From NCBI GenBank assembly GCA_009692845.1, contig SHYK01000003.1, positions 129,956 through 193,955 on the forward strand: a DNA stretch of 64,000 bases, in the 5' to 3' direction. Positions 35,441-43,477 of this stretch are shown here, piece by piece (the first letter of the stretch is position 1; every line of letters begins with the position of its first letter). The stretch is from Chloroflexota bacterium. Its GTDB lineage: Bacteria > Chloroflexota > UBA6077 > SHYK01. The notes beneath the pieces are model-generated. The model saw nothing but the letters and a program-made list of their open reading frames with translations, was not told the origin of the DNA and searched no databases. The translations under genes and the position numbers were made by a program.

Positions 35441-36628
35441 GTGAATGAGAAGGAGGGTCGGCCGATTATATCAGCCTCCTCGGACCCCCTCGGCCTACGC
35501 CGCACTGATGCCACGCCAGCGGCGACGGTGATTGCGGCGGAAATCCGGCGCGGCGGCCCCATGAATTTCCATCGATTCATGGAGCTGGCGCTCTACGACC
35601 CGGAGGTTGGCTACTACGCCCGCGCCACGGCCGGGCCCGGCCCCCAGCGGGACTACATGACCAGCCCCGAGCTCCACGGTGCTTTCGGCGGGATGCTCTG
35701 TACGGAATTTGAGCAGATGTGGCGGCTGCTCGGCGAGCCCGATCCGTTCTGGGTGGTGGAAGGCGGACCCGGAAACGGGACCATGGCGGCCGACGTTCTG
35801 ACGTACGCGCAGGGGGCGCTGCCGCGTTTTTACGCCGCTCTACGCATGGCTCTCATCGAAACAAACCCCGCCCTTCAGCAGCGCCAGCAAGCTCGCCTAG
35901 CTGCCTGGAAGGATCAGGTTACGTGGCTGGATGCGGCCCCGGAGTCGTGGCCAGTGCTGGGAGACGGCTGCGTGGTCGCCAATGAGCTGCTGGACGTGTT
36001 CCCGATCCACCTGCTGGTCGGAACTGAGAATGGAATCCAGGAGTGTTTCATCGAGATCGAGAACGAGGGGTTCGTGGTGACGACCGGCTCGCCGACCAGC
36101 GAAGCGCTTGCGGAGCAGATTCAGGCCGGCGGCGGCTCCCTGGAAGTCGGCTGCTACGGCGAGGTCAGCCTGGAGGCGCCCCGGTGGGTGGGCCAAACTG
36201 CCCAACTGATCGAGCGCGGATACGTCTTGATTATCGACTATGGCGAGCCGTCGGACATCCTCTACAGCGCCAAGCACCGACTCGGCACCCTGCGCTGTTA
36301 CCGCGCCCAGGTCCTGGTTGAGGACCCCCTGGCGCTGCCCGGTCAGCAGGACATCACTGAGCATGTGGATCTCTCGGCGATCGTTCACGAGGCCGAAGCG
36401 AGAGGACTGGCCATGCTGGGTGCAACCCGCCAGGGGCTGTTTCTGGCGAGGCTCGGGATCGGGGACATCATCGACCGCATCGACACGGGGCTTTCGACCC
36501 GGACCGATCAGCAGACGCATCGGGCGGCCCTGGATCTGATGATGGACACTGGCGGGCTAGGCCGTCTGGCGGTGCTGCTCTTTGGGAAGAACGTGCCCGA
36601 CCAGCTCCCGGCTGGGTTCGGCGACTGA
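35441..36628 (+). CDS. MidA/NDUFAF7-like SAM-dependent methyltransferase
   Basis: About 395 residues. Family PF02636: FHRFMELALYDPEVGYYA, the motif QRDYMTSPELHGAFG, the SAM loop VEGGPGNGTMAADVL, VVANELLDVFP, and YVLIIDYGEPSDILY. Eukaryotic NDUFAF7 dimethylates an arginine of complex I subunit NDUFS2 (NuoD); the bacterial target is not established. Start is uncertain: GTG at 35441 is used, while AGGAGG at 35450-35455 points to a start near 35464 on a rare ATT/ATA codon. The nuo operon lies 4 kb to the right. Confidence 0.85.
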   Translation: MNEKEGRPIISASSDPLGLRRTDATPAATVIAAEIRRGGPMNFHRFMELALYDPEVGYYARATAGPGPQRDYMTSPELHGAFGGMLCTEFEQMWRLLGEPDPFWVVEGGPGNGTMAADVLTYAQGALPRFYAALRMALIETNPALQQRQQARLAAWKDQVTWLDAAPESWPVLGDGCVVANELLDVFPIHLLVGTENGIQECFIEIENEGFVVTTGSPTSEALAEQIQAGGGSLEVGCYGEVSLEAPRWVGQTAQLIERGYVLIIDYGEPSDILYSAKHRLGTLRCYRAQVLVEDPLALPGQQDITEHVDLSAIVHEAEARGLAMLGATRQGLFLARLGIGDIIDRIDTGLSTRTDQQTHRAALDLMMDTGGLGRLAVLLFGKNVPDQLPAGFGD

Positions 36629-36704
36629 GGTTGTAGGTTCGAAGCGTAGGAACGGCGAACGGGTCGGTCTGCTTTGATGCCCATTGCGGCCCGACGGAAC
36701 TGAG

Positions 36705-36974
36705 TCAAAGCCGGCGGAGCAATCCATCGTAATCGGCGTGCGTGCCAATCCAGAACCAGTAGATCCGGTCGCCCACACTCAACCCAAGTGCCCGATGGCC
36801 GATCCCGATGCGCACCGAGTAGATTGGTTGGCGCTGGCTCACCCGTTTGAAGGCAAGGCCAGGATGATGTTGATCACGCTGCCAGAGTAGGTAGGCCCGA
36901 CCCGCTTCCTCCTGGACACTGGAGGGTAAACGCCCGAGCAGCTCGCGAAAGTCTCGCGTAACGCTCGAGTTCAA
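36705..36974 (-). CDS. RelE/ParE-like toxin of a toxin-antitoxin pair
   Basis: 89 residues. Short basic protein with helix-helix then beta-sheet layout (RDFRELLGRLP, then LAFKRVSQRQPIYSVRIG and DRIYWFWIGTHADYDGLL), as in RelE/ParE/HigB toxins, which cut mRNA or inhibit gyrase. The terminal HADYD..L phrase is typical of RelE-like members. Its start overlaps the antitoxin stop by four bases. Family call is by pattern only. Confidence 0.7.
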   Translation of the reverse strand: MNSSVTRDFRELLGRLPSSVQEEAGRAYLLWQRDQHHPGLAFKRVSQRQPIYSVRIGIGHRALGLSVGDRIYWFWIGTHADYDGLLRRL

Positions 36975-37207
36975 GCAGGGGGTTTAGGCTGGAACAGGTC
37001 CTCAAGCGGAGTGGTGGAGCCGTCTGAAACTGAGCGGCGCGCCATTGCCGCGAGCTCACCCCATTGGGTATCCGTTGTTGACTCAAAGCGGAGGCTCCAC
37101 TCCTGCTCATCGGTCACCTCAGCTAGCAGGCGAGTGGCAATGGCGTCCTGAGTCTCGGCGGGAAGCTTTTCGACTTCGGTGATGGCCCTCTGGAGCAGTT
37201 CCCTCAA
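36971..37207 (-). CDS. Antitoxin of the RelE/ParE-like pair
   Basis: 78 residues from TTG at 37207 with GAGG nine bases upstream. The N-terminal helix RELLQRAITEVEKLPAETQD and an acidic, flexible C terminus (TTPLEDLFQPKPPA) are usual for small antitoxins; the phrase LPAETQDAIATRLLAEV recurs in antitoxins beside HigB/RelE-type toxins. It is upstream of the toxin, the normal order. DNA-binding part not clearly identified. Confidence 0.65.
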   Translation of the reverse strand: MRELLQRAITEVEKLPAETQDAIATRLLAEVTDEQEWSLRFESTTDTQWGELAAMARRSVSDGSTTPLEDLFQPKPPA

Positions 37208-37230
37208 GGTCCGAATCCTCTCATGGTGGG

Positions 37231-37257
37231 ACTATAAAGAGTGTACTTCTTGTGAAA
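37231..37257 (-). promoter_or_regulatory. Possible promoter of the toxin-antitoxin operon
   Basis: On the minus strand a -10-like TATAGT (37236-37231) lies 24 bases before the antitoxin TTG, with TTTCAC (37257-37252) 15 bases upstream as a poor -35. The spacer contains AGTACACT, which shares AGTACA with the dyad at 37896-37915. Weak, by inspection only. Confidence 0.3.
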
Positions 37258-37339
37258 GGGGTGTCGGCGCTTGCGGCGAGCGCCGAAGGTGTGCGAGTCC
37301 CCGTGACTCCAACCCGCATTCCGGTGACGCTAGCGGGCC

Positions 37340-37887
37340 CTGACCGCCAGCAATCGGTCAAGCTCGCTTCGGACGTCATCTCTGTCCATTCGCCGTAGTC
37401 GAGCTCGCCGAGGAGAATCCAAACCCGGTCGTATAAGTCTAGTGCCCCGTGTTCGTGGGAGTCAGCAGTCTCCTGAACGTGCGTGTCTAGAAGTGCGGCC
37501 GACAAGCGGCCAATTTGAGGGTAGCCGTATCGGTCTGGCCGACGTCGAATACATTGCCCGTGCCGAAGCGTCGCAGGATGACGTCCTCGCCCGAGACTTC
37601 GTCGGTGGTGGCTTCAACATCGGGACGATGATCTTGATGGCTCGCTCACCCTTCTTCACGAAGCGGTGCATCTTGAGCCAGGGTTGTACCCGGCGACTCT
37701 GGCGGCGTCATGATGCTGAGACATGATCAGCACGACATTGAATGGGCTGTAATGGTGAAACCGAGACTGAACGTCTAGTTAGCGGCGAAAACGACTCGCT
37801 GTCGTGGATCTCGCCAATCGCCTGCTCCAGTCTCTGAAAGACGTCGGGAGCTGATCGTTCGTTCGGTTGTAACCTCTCTTGTGGCAT
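37340..37887 (-). pseudogene. Degenerate ArdC-type antirestriction gene
   Basis: Starting at ATG 37887 (MPQERLQPNERSA), pieces in shifting frames reassemble the N-terminal ArdC domain: LEQAIGEIHDSESF, then FHHYSPFNVVLIMSQHHDAA, RVAGYN, WLKMHRFVKKGERAIKIIVP, VSGEDVILRRFGTGNVFDVG, then ALDLYDRVWILLGELDYGEW. At least four frameshifts separate them. ArdC proteins protect incoming plasmid DNA from restriction; the intact family has a further zinc metallopeptidase domain, absent here. It marks past entry of a conjugative element. The 3' limit is approximate; the stretch 37208-37340 shows nothing else. Confidence 0.7.
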
Positions 37888-37895
37888 AAAACGTG

Positions 37896-37915
37896 TGTAC
37901 TAAAACCACAGTACA
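37896..37915. promoter_or_regulatory. Perfect dyad TGTACT-N8-AGTACA upstream of the ArdC remnant
   Basis: Six-base arms 37896-37901 and 37910-37915 are exact reverse complements with an 8-base spacer, nine bases upstream of the ArdC pseudogene ATG. The size and position suit a dimeric repressor operator in the gene's promoter. AGTACA recurs near the toxin-antitoxin promoter (37240-37247). The bound regulator is unknown. Confidence 0.45.
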
Positions 37916-38170
37916 GACGATCCCTCGTTGCAAGACCCCAGTTTTGATTGTTCCACCCGGCTGCTAGAGGTCCACTAGAGCTCCGCCCTCTGGGGTCAGG
38001 GACGGTGCACTGCGGTGAGCATAAACGGTGGCGCTCCTCTTCGAGGCTCCCCCCTTTATCCCTCCCCTTGCGTTCCTCTGCGCCCTATGACGCCATTCAC
38101 CCGGGTCTCCGTTTTCCTGAGTCCCCCAGCACAGCTGAGGCATCTCAGGTGTGGGACGGAGAGACCGATC

Positions 38171-38482
38171 ATGCCAGCACTCGCATGCACCCCATCGCAA
38201 ATCCTCTTCGAAGAACGAGACGGCATTTACTGGCTCAGAGGCGGCGACTACGCAAAGGCCCGAGAGGTTCTTGCCCTTCAATGCGAAGGCAGAGCCGTGG
38301 GCTTCGATCAGACGTGGTGGGCCATCTAGGCGAGAGACCTGTGTGCGAAGCACTTAAAGGTTGCGCTGGTCCAGGGCGAGTCCATGCGCCTGATCTCGTT
38401 CGCTCCGGCGAAGCGCCCCAATAAATTGACAGCACTTTCATTGGAGTCAGGCCCGAAGCATTGCTGGGACGTCAAGAATTAG
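38171..38482 (+). pseudogene. Unknown small gene with one in-frame TAG
   Basis: From ATG 38171 (GGAG about nine bases upstream) 52 codons read MPALACTPSQILFEERDG and end in TWWAI-TAG at 38327. Past the TAG the same frame stays open for 50 codons (ARDLCAKHLKVALVQGESM to CWDVKN) until TAG at 38480. The continuity suggests one 103-codon gene with a premature amber codon, read through or decayed. A 52-residue product is also possible. No family recognised. Upstream 37916-38170 contains only GC-rich sequence without a gene. Confidence 0.4.
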
Positions 38483-38877
38483 AGCGCCTCTCAAGGATCG
38501 CACGGACCCACGCCCAATTCGATGAGCTGGTTGCGCGGATAAGGGCCGAAAACGCCACTGAGGTTGGCGTGATCTACGTTTACCAGGTAGCCGCCGACTG
38601 CTACGAGGTGGACTGGGAGCTAACGGCCCTGCCGCCGTCACTGTTCGAGGCGGTGGCCTTAGCCGCTCATTTCGAGCTGTCCAGCATGCCATGCAGGTTG
38701 GTGGCACCGAAGTCGAAGCGGCAGCAACGGGCACATTCACAGAAACCGGTCCTTCAGCTCAGCGAGCCAGCCCTTACGGCCAGCTCAGGTTCGCGCTCTG
38801 AGTTAGGCACCTATCCACGTCGGGCTGCGGGCTTCGCTGATGTTCCCGTACAACGGGTTTACGACTATGGCGCTTAG
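38461..38877 (+). CDS. Hypothetical protein in the accessory island
   Basis: 138 codons from TTG at 38461, overlapping the end of the preceding amber-interrupted gene. The first 85 residues look genuine: LSRIARTHAQFDELVARIRA, VGVIYVYQVAADCYEVDWEL, FEAVALAAHFELSSMP, alternating helices and strands. The last 50 are low-complexity and overlap the tail of a minus-strand frame. No family recognised; no good ribosome binding site. Confidence 0.4.
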   Translation: MLGRQELERLSRIARTHAQFDELVARIRAENATEVGVIYVYQVAADCYEVDWELTALPPSLFEAVALAAHFELSSMPCRLVAPKSKRQQRAHSQKPVLQLSEPALTASSGSRSELGTYPRRAAGFADVPVQRVYDYGA

Positions 38878-39306
38878 AACTCGAATGCGCTGCCCCGGAC
38901 GCGGTGTGCAGTCCACCGTGAAGCGACAGCGTGAGATCGGGTGGCCGTAGGACGATGAGGACGCCTCGTCACCACGCTGCCAGGGCTCAATGACCACGAA
39001 TAGCTGGCGCAATACCCACTGCGCCGAGTTCATGAGAAGGAGGGAATCGGCGGAATCTGTGCTATCTAGCTCCAAGACAATCTCATCCGTTCCGTCATCT
39101 CGCCTGCTGGTGCTCAGGACCGTACCCGATACGAGCGTGCAATCCGATATTCGGATCAGGTGCTCTGGGTGAGTTATCCTGTCAGTCTAGGGGGTGCGGC
39201 ATGCGCGTGGCGGGGCTTCAGTCGTCACATGAGTGGCAACCCAAAGACCCATTGTGACGATGCCGATGCCGATGAAGGCGGCCACAGCACCAAATCGACG
39301 TAACAT
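38803..39306 (-). pseudogene. Membrane-anchored unknown protein interrupted by TAG
   Basis: From ATG 39306, 39 codons encode a short basic start and one hydrophobic helix (AVAAFIGIGIVTMGLWVA), ending at TAG (39189-39187). The same frame is then open to 38803: THPEHLIRISDCTLV, GTDEIVLELDSTDSADSLLL, QWVLRQLFVVIEPW, PLYGNISEARSPTW. No start codon with a ribosome binding site begins the second part, which suggests a single anchored protein of about 167 residues broken or recoded at one amber codon. Two separate small genes remain possible. Confidence 0.4.
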
Positions 39307-39464
39307 GCGCCCCGACTGTAGCGACCCCTAAAACGGGGAGCAAGCTGACAAGTCCAAGCGATGTTGGCGCGGCGGGCCATACAGCGGTGGTGACAGCACA
39401 AGCCGGATTCGGCAGAGAGAAACTAGGGCCGCGATGCTACGCTTAACTCAGATCCGGGGAGACC

Positions 39465-39767
39465 GTGCATGGCACTATCTTCCTTTCCGGCGTCCTCGCT
39501 GTGGGGACGGCTATTGGCGCTCTGGCCAAAGGGCTAGTATGGCCAGGCGTGGCTGGCTTCGTTGGGCCCCTGCTGTGCCTGATGGCAGGGGCCGTCATCC
39601 GCGGCACGTTTCACGTCGGAACGCCGCACCAGCGACTTGCAGGGCGCGCTGCCGGGATCACTGCTATCGCAATCGGCATGGGGCTCTTGATGTCCACGGG
39701 CTATGTAGTGAGGCTATTTAATATCGAGCTTGCGGGCGCGACGTGGGAGCTCGTAGGCGCCTTGTAG
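39465..39767 (+). CDS. Small membrane protein
   Basis: 100 residues from GTG at 39465 with GGGGAG just upstream. Three hydrophobic segments are visible: FLSGVLAVGTAIGALAKGL, VAGFVGPLLCLMAGAVI and AAGITAIAIGMGLLMSTGYV. No family recognised. The strong hydrophobic periodicity and normal codon use support a real gene. It is alone between the amber-interrupted frame and a degraded repeat fragment; 39768-39985 holds a GGAACC/GGTTCC hairpin (39895-39912) and no gene. Confidence 0.55.
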   Translation: MHGTIFLSGVLAVGTAIGALAKGLVWPGVAGFVGPLLCLMAGAVIRGTFHVGTPHQRLAGRAAGITAIAIGMGLLMSTGYVVRLFNIELAGATWELVGAL

Positions 39768-39985
39768 GCGTTGTGTTCACATCAGCGAAGATGGCGTTGC
39801 CCCGCGGCGGGCGATCGTAGAGCGTGTCCCCTCACAAAAAAAAACGATGGCGTTGCGTTGGCAAACTCGATTAGGCTCGCACCGTGAGGAGCGTGGAACC
39901 TTCGTGGGTTCCTGGCCTGGCGCAAGACCTGTGACAGCAACGCCCAGATGTCCCGTGGCGTGACCAGTTCCCCAAATCCATGATT

Positions 39986-40261
39986 TCAGGGAGCGATTTG
40001 TAGCGACAAGGGACAAGCATCCCCCGGCCGGTGAAGCCGCAGGAACGACCTAGGGCCCGCAAGCTTGGAGCCGCGAACTGACTGGCCTGAGGTTATTAGT
40101 CCTAGCTCAACCGTCTTTGCGAAGTCGCGAAGGGCGTCTGCATGTTGCCCGAGTGCCTGGAGCGCCCTGCCGCGTTCCAACCGGGCCACCCCAAGAGACG
40201 GCGCGAGGCTTTCTGCTCGTTCTGCTGACTCGAGACGGTGAAGACGGCGATTGCCCAGTCG
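39986..40261 (-). pseudogene. Fragment resembling a TPR-type regulator
   Basis: The minus frame reads RLHRLESAERAESLAP, then LGVARLERGRALQALGQHAD and ALRDFAKTVELG, the pattern of tetratricopeptide repeats as in the C-terminal region of large LuxR/AfsR-like regulators. It has no proper start and is followed by unrelated residues, so it is probably a leftover of a lost gene. The call is from repeat pattern only. The 240 bases to nuoN show nothing further. Confidence 0.3.
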
Positions 40262-40505
40262 AGGACGCCTGGATTCTTCACCTCAGATGGCGACATCGGG
40301 GACCGTAGCGCGGGTGAGGCAACCGGGCTTTACCTGCACAGGTCGTTGCGAGTAGTTTGGTCTGCGCGGGAGACACGCAACGAGCGCCCGCTAATAGTCA
40401 GCCCGTCGGGCCCGGCCACGCCGTGACGAGGGTGCGCCCTCGGGCCAAGGAGTACCACATCCTGGCTCCCTCGGGGCACGCTGCCCCCCACAGGTGCCGT
40501 AGGCG

Positions 40506-41936
40506 CTATTGGGTGAGCGTTCTCGCGGCCGTTTCGGCCAGGCCCATGAAGAAGCCGGAGAAAATTCCCAGGGCAAAGACCCCGGCGATGGCCACGGTGA
40601 GCCCGGCTACCAGGGTTGGCAGGCTGCGGCCGGGAGCTGGGCTTGGGGCGGGAACCATGTACATGTGGTGAATGACCTGCGCGTAGTAGAAGAGGGAGAT
40701 CGCCGAGTTGAGCACGCCGAGCAGGACCAGCCAGCCGAGTCCGGTTTGGATGGCCGCCCAGAAGACGTAGATCTTGGCGAAGAACCCGGCCAGGGGTGGA
40801 AGGCCGGCTAACGACAGCAGGCTGATCGCCAGGGCAAAAGCGAGCCAGGGAGCGCGAGCGTGGAGGCCGGCGAAATCGCTGGTGCGCTCGGATCCGGTGC
40901 GGTCGGCGATCTCGACGATTGCGATGAATGCGCCCAGGTTGGTGGCGGTGTAGGCGGCGAGATAGAAGAGTACCGCGCCCAAGCCCTGGCCAGTTCCGGC
41001 CGCGACGCCGACCAGAATGTACCCGGCCTGGGCAATCGTGGAATAGGCCAGCATACGCTTGATATTCGTCTGGACCATGGCCACGATGTTGCCAACGGTC
41101 ATCGTGACCGCGGCCAGGATCGCGATCAAGCCGACCCATTCCGTCTGGACGCCCGGTAGCGCCGTCTGGAGCACACGTACGATGACGGCGAATCCGGCTG
41201 CCTTGGAAGCCACCGACAGATAGGCGGTGATCGGCGTCGGTGCTCCCTCGTAGACGTCGGGTGTCCACATGTGGAAGGGAACGGCGGACACTTTGAAGCC
41301 AAACCCGGCCAATAGGAGGGCCAGAGCGAGGAGTAGGGCCGGTGTCGCGCCTCCGACCAACTCGCGAGCGATGCCGTTGAGCTGAGTCTGCCCGGTGATG
41401 CCGTAGAGCAGCGCTATTCCGTAGAGGAGCACTGCGGAAGAGAGGGCATTGAGCAGAAAGAACTTGAGGCCGGCCTCGGCTGAACGCTCCTGATGCTTCA
41501 TCCAAGCGGCGAGAAATGCGGTCGATAGGCTGGCCATTTCCAGCGAGATGTACAGCGTGATGAGCTCAGTGGAGGAGACGAGCAGCATGAGCGCGGCGGT
41601 GGTCAACAAAACCAGAGCCACCAGTTCGGCGCGTCGGCCCTCGGCCTGAGCCAGGAAGCGGCCCGAGCCTAACAGCACCAGGAAGGTCGCCATCAGCATG
41701 AGCAGCTTGAAGTAGATGGTGAAGCCGTTCTGGATGAAGGCGCCTGAAAAGCTCGAGGTGGGCACTCCCGCGAGTTGGGCCGGGATGAGGAAGGCGGCAG
41801 ATACGGCGATGCCCAGAGTTGCGAGGGCTAGGATGGCCACTCGGGAGAGATTGCCCGCGCTGAACGCTTCGGCTAGCAAGATGACCGCCGCCGCTGCGCC
41901 CAGGCTGATCTCGGGACTGAGGATCGCGACATTCAT
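40506..41936 (-). CDS. nuoN: NADH-quinone oxidoreductase subunit N
   Basis: 476 residues, fourteen predicted membrane helices of the Mrp-antiporter-like type. One of three proton-pumping subunits of complex I. Typical phrases are FLVLLGSGRFLAQAEGRRAEL, here shortened to LGSGRFLAQAEG, then ELITLYISLEMASLSTAFL with the TM5 glutamate, and FKVSAVPFHMWTPDVYEGAPT. It is the last gene of the nuo operon, separated from nuoM by a duplicated 50-base segment. Confidence 0.95.
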   Translation of the reverse strand: MNVAILSPEISLGAAAAVILLAEAFSAGNLSRVAILALATLGIAVSAAFLIPAQLAGVPTSSFSGAFIQNGFTIYFKLLMLMATFLVLLGSGRFLAQAEGRRAELVALVLLTTAALMLLVSSTELITLYISLEMASLSTAFLAAWMKHQERSAEAGLKFFLLNALSSAVLLYGIALLYGITGQTQLNGIARELVGGATPALLLALALLLAGFGFKVSAVPFHMWTPDVYEGAPTPITAYLSVASKAAGFAVIVRVLQTALPGVQTEWVGLIAILAAVTMTVGNIVAMVQTNIKRMLAYSTIAQAGYILVGVAAGTGQGLGAVLFYLAAYTATNLGAFIAIVEIADRTGSERTSDFAGLHARAPWLAFALAISLLSLAGLPPLAGFFAKIYVFWAAIQTGLGWLVLLGVLNSAISLFYYAQVIHHMYMVPAPSPAPGRSLPTLVAGLTVAIAGVFALGIFSGFFMGLAETAARTLTQ

Positions 41937-42017
41937 CGGGCTAGCCGCGCAGACTGGAGGCGATGAGACTGAGGATCGCGACGTTCACCGGGGCTAACCG
42001 CCGAGCCGGGAGGCGAT
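41916..42017 (-). repeat. Tandem duplication at the nuoM/nuoN junction
   Basis: Plus-strand 41916-41964 and 41968-42017 are direct copies differing at about seven positions and one single-base gap. Each copy spans the end of nuoM and the beginning of nuoN. Between the genes this creates a 15-codon open frame (41988-41941) starting GTG, beginning VNVAILS like NuoN (MNVAILS) and ending IASSLRG like NuoM (IASRLGG). Its translation could couple the two genes. Confidence 0.75.
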
Positions 42018-43472
42018 CGGGGTGAGGGTCGGGATCAGGATGTCACTCAGAATGGATGGGTAGACGCCGAGGCCAACGATGACCACGACGAATGCGCCGA
42101 CGGTTAGAGCTTCCAACCTATTCATGTCGGGCAGATGGCTCCACTCCGGTCGCTCGGGTCCAAAGAACACCCGCTCCAGCATCCAGAGCAGGTAGCCAGC
42201 GGTCAGGACAATGGTGGCCACGCCCGCGATCGTGGCGATGGCGTGGACTGGGAAGGCACCAAGAAACACCAGGAACTCGGCGGCAAATCCGGCCATGCCG
42301 GGCAGCCCGAGCGATGCGAGCCCGGCGACGACGAAGAAGGTCGCGATAAAGGGCATCCGCTTCGCGATGCCGCCAAGCGCCGGGATCTCGCGGGTGTGGG
42401 TCCGGTCATAAACCAGGCCCACCATGACGAACAGGAGGCCGGTGATCATGCCGTGGGAGACCAGCTGGAACGCGGCGCCCTGGAGGGCGATCGGGGTAAG
42501 GGCGGACGCCCCCAGGAGCACGTAACCCATGTGGGAAACGCTGGAATTGGCAATCAACCGTTTCAAATCCGTTTGCATCATGGCGACCAGCGCGCCGTAA
42601 ACGATGCTGACTGCGGCGAGCACGGCGAGCAGGGTGGAAAACTGGCGAGTGGCTTCGGGCAGCATACCCAGGTTCATCCGCAGAATTCCGTAGGCTCCCA
42701 TTTTCAGCAGCACGCCGGCTAGGAGGACGCTGATTGCGGTCGGTGCTTCGGTGTGGGCGTCGGGCAGCCAGGTATGGAGTGGGAAAACGGGCAGCTTGAC
42801 CGCGAAGCCGACGAAAAGCAACAGCCAAATCCCGGCTCCAATGGCAGCGGGGTAGGTCTGGCCGCCCAGGACTCGGATGTCGAAAGTGTGCGAGGGCCCG
42901 GACAGATAGAGCAAGAGGATCCCGAGCAGCATCAAAGCACTGCCGGCGACCGTGTACAGGATGAACTTCATCGCCGCGTACTCGCGGCGGGCGCCGCCCC
43001 AGATACCGATCAGCAGGAACATCGGCGCAAGCTCGAGCTCCCAGAATAGGAAGAAAAGCAATAGGTCCAGACTCGAGAAGACGCCCGCCACCGCCGTCTC
43101 CAGCACCAGGACCAGGGCGAAGTACTCTCGTGCGCGCAGGCTGGTTTGCCAGGAGACGAGGACCGCGAGAAAAACCAGCAGGGCGTTCAATACGAACAGG
43201 GGCAAGCTCAGGCCGTCGAGTCCGACCGAATACGAGGCGCCGAGCTGGGTAATCCATGGAACCTGGGTGCTGAACTGGGGCACCAGCCAGGCCGCGTCAG
43301 TGGCGGCGAGGTCGCGGTGGAAATTGAAGAGAAGCAGGAGCGCCAGGATGAGCGCTAGCCCGGAAACGAGCAGGGCCACCCAGCGAGCCCAACGCTCGCC
43401 TCCCGGTAGCACGACGATGAGGAGGGCGCCGGCCAGCGGAAGCCAGATTGCCAGGTTCAGTGTCAGCTCCAC
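41994..43472 (-). CDS. nuoM: NADH-quinone oxidoreductase subunit M
   Basis: 492 residues, antiporter-like pump subunit. Typical segments are FLFWELELAPMFLLIGIWGG with the TM5 glutamate, FAVKLPVFPLHTWLPDAHTE, here noted as VKLPVFPLHTWLPDAH, and IANSSVSHMGYVLLG. GTG start at 43472, five bases after the nuoL stop. Order L-M-N is standard for complex I operons. Confidence 0.96.
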   Translation of the reverse strand: MELTLNLAIWLPLAGALLIVVLPGGERWARWVALLVSGLALILALLLLFNFHRDLAATDAAWLVPQFSTQVPWITQLGASYSVGLDGLSLPLFVLNALLVFLAVLVSWQTSLRAREYFALVLVLETAVAGVFSSLDLLLFFLFWELELAPMFLLIGIWGGARREYAAMKFILYTVAGSALMLLGILLLYLSGPSHTFDIRVLGGQTYPAAIGAGIWLLLFVGFAVKLPVFPLHTWLPDAHTEAPTAISVLLAGVLLKMGAYGILRMNLGMLPEATRQFSTLLAVLAAVSIVYGALVAMMQTDLKRLIANSSVSHMGYVLLGASALTPIALQGAAFQLVSHGMITGLLFVMVGLVYDRTHTREIPALGGIAKRMPFIATFFVVAGLASLGLPGMAGFAAEFLVFLGAFPVHAIATIAGVATIVLTAGYLLWMLERVFFGPERPEWSHLPDMNRLEALTVGAFVVVIVGLGVYPSILSDILIPTLTPIASRLGG

Positions 43473-43477
43473 TGCGG

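Noticed and set aside
34359-35444. 361-codon plus-strand frame
   Set aside because: Antisense shadow of the ornithine cyclodeaminase-like gene, low-complexity product.
40330-43257. Long Arg/Pro-rich minus-strand frames over nuoN and nuoM (for example 40330-41505 and 42406-43257)
   Set aside because: They are shadow frames of the real nuo genes with Arg/Pro/Ser-rich composition and no family.
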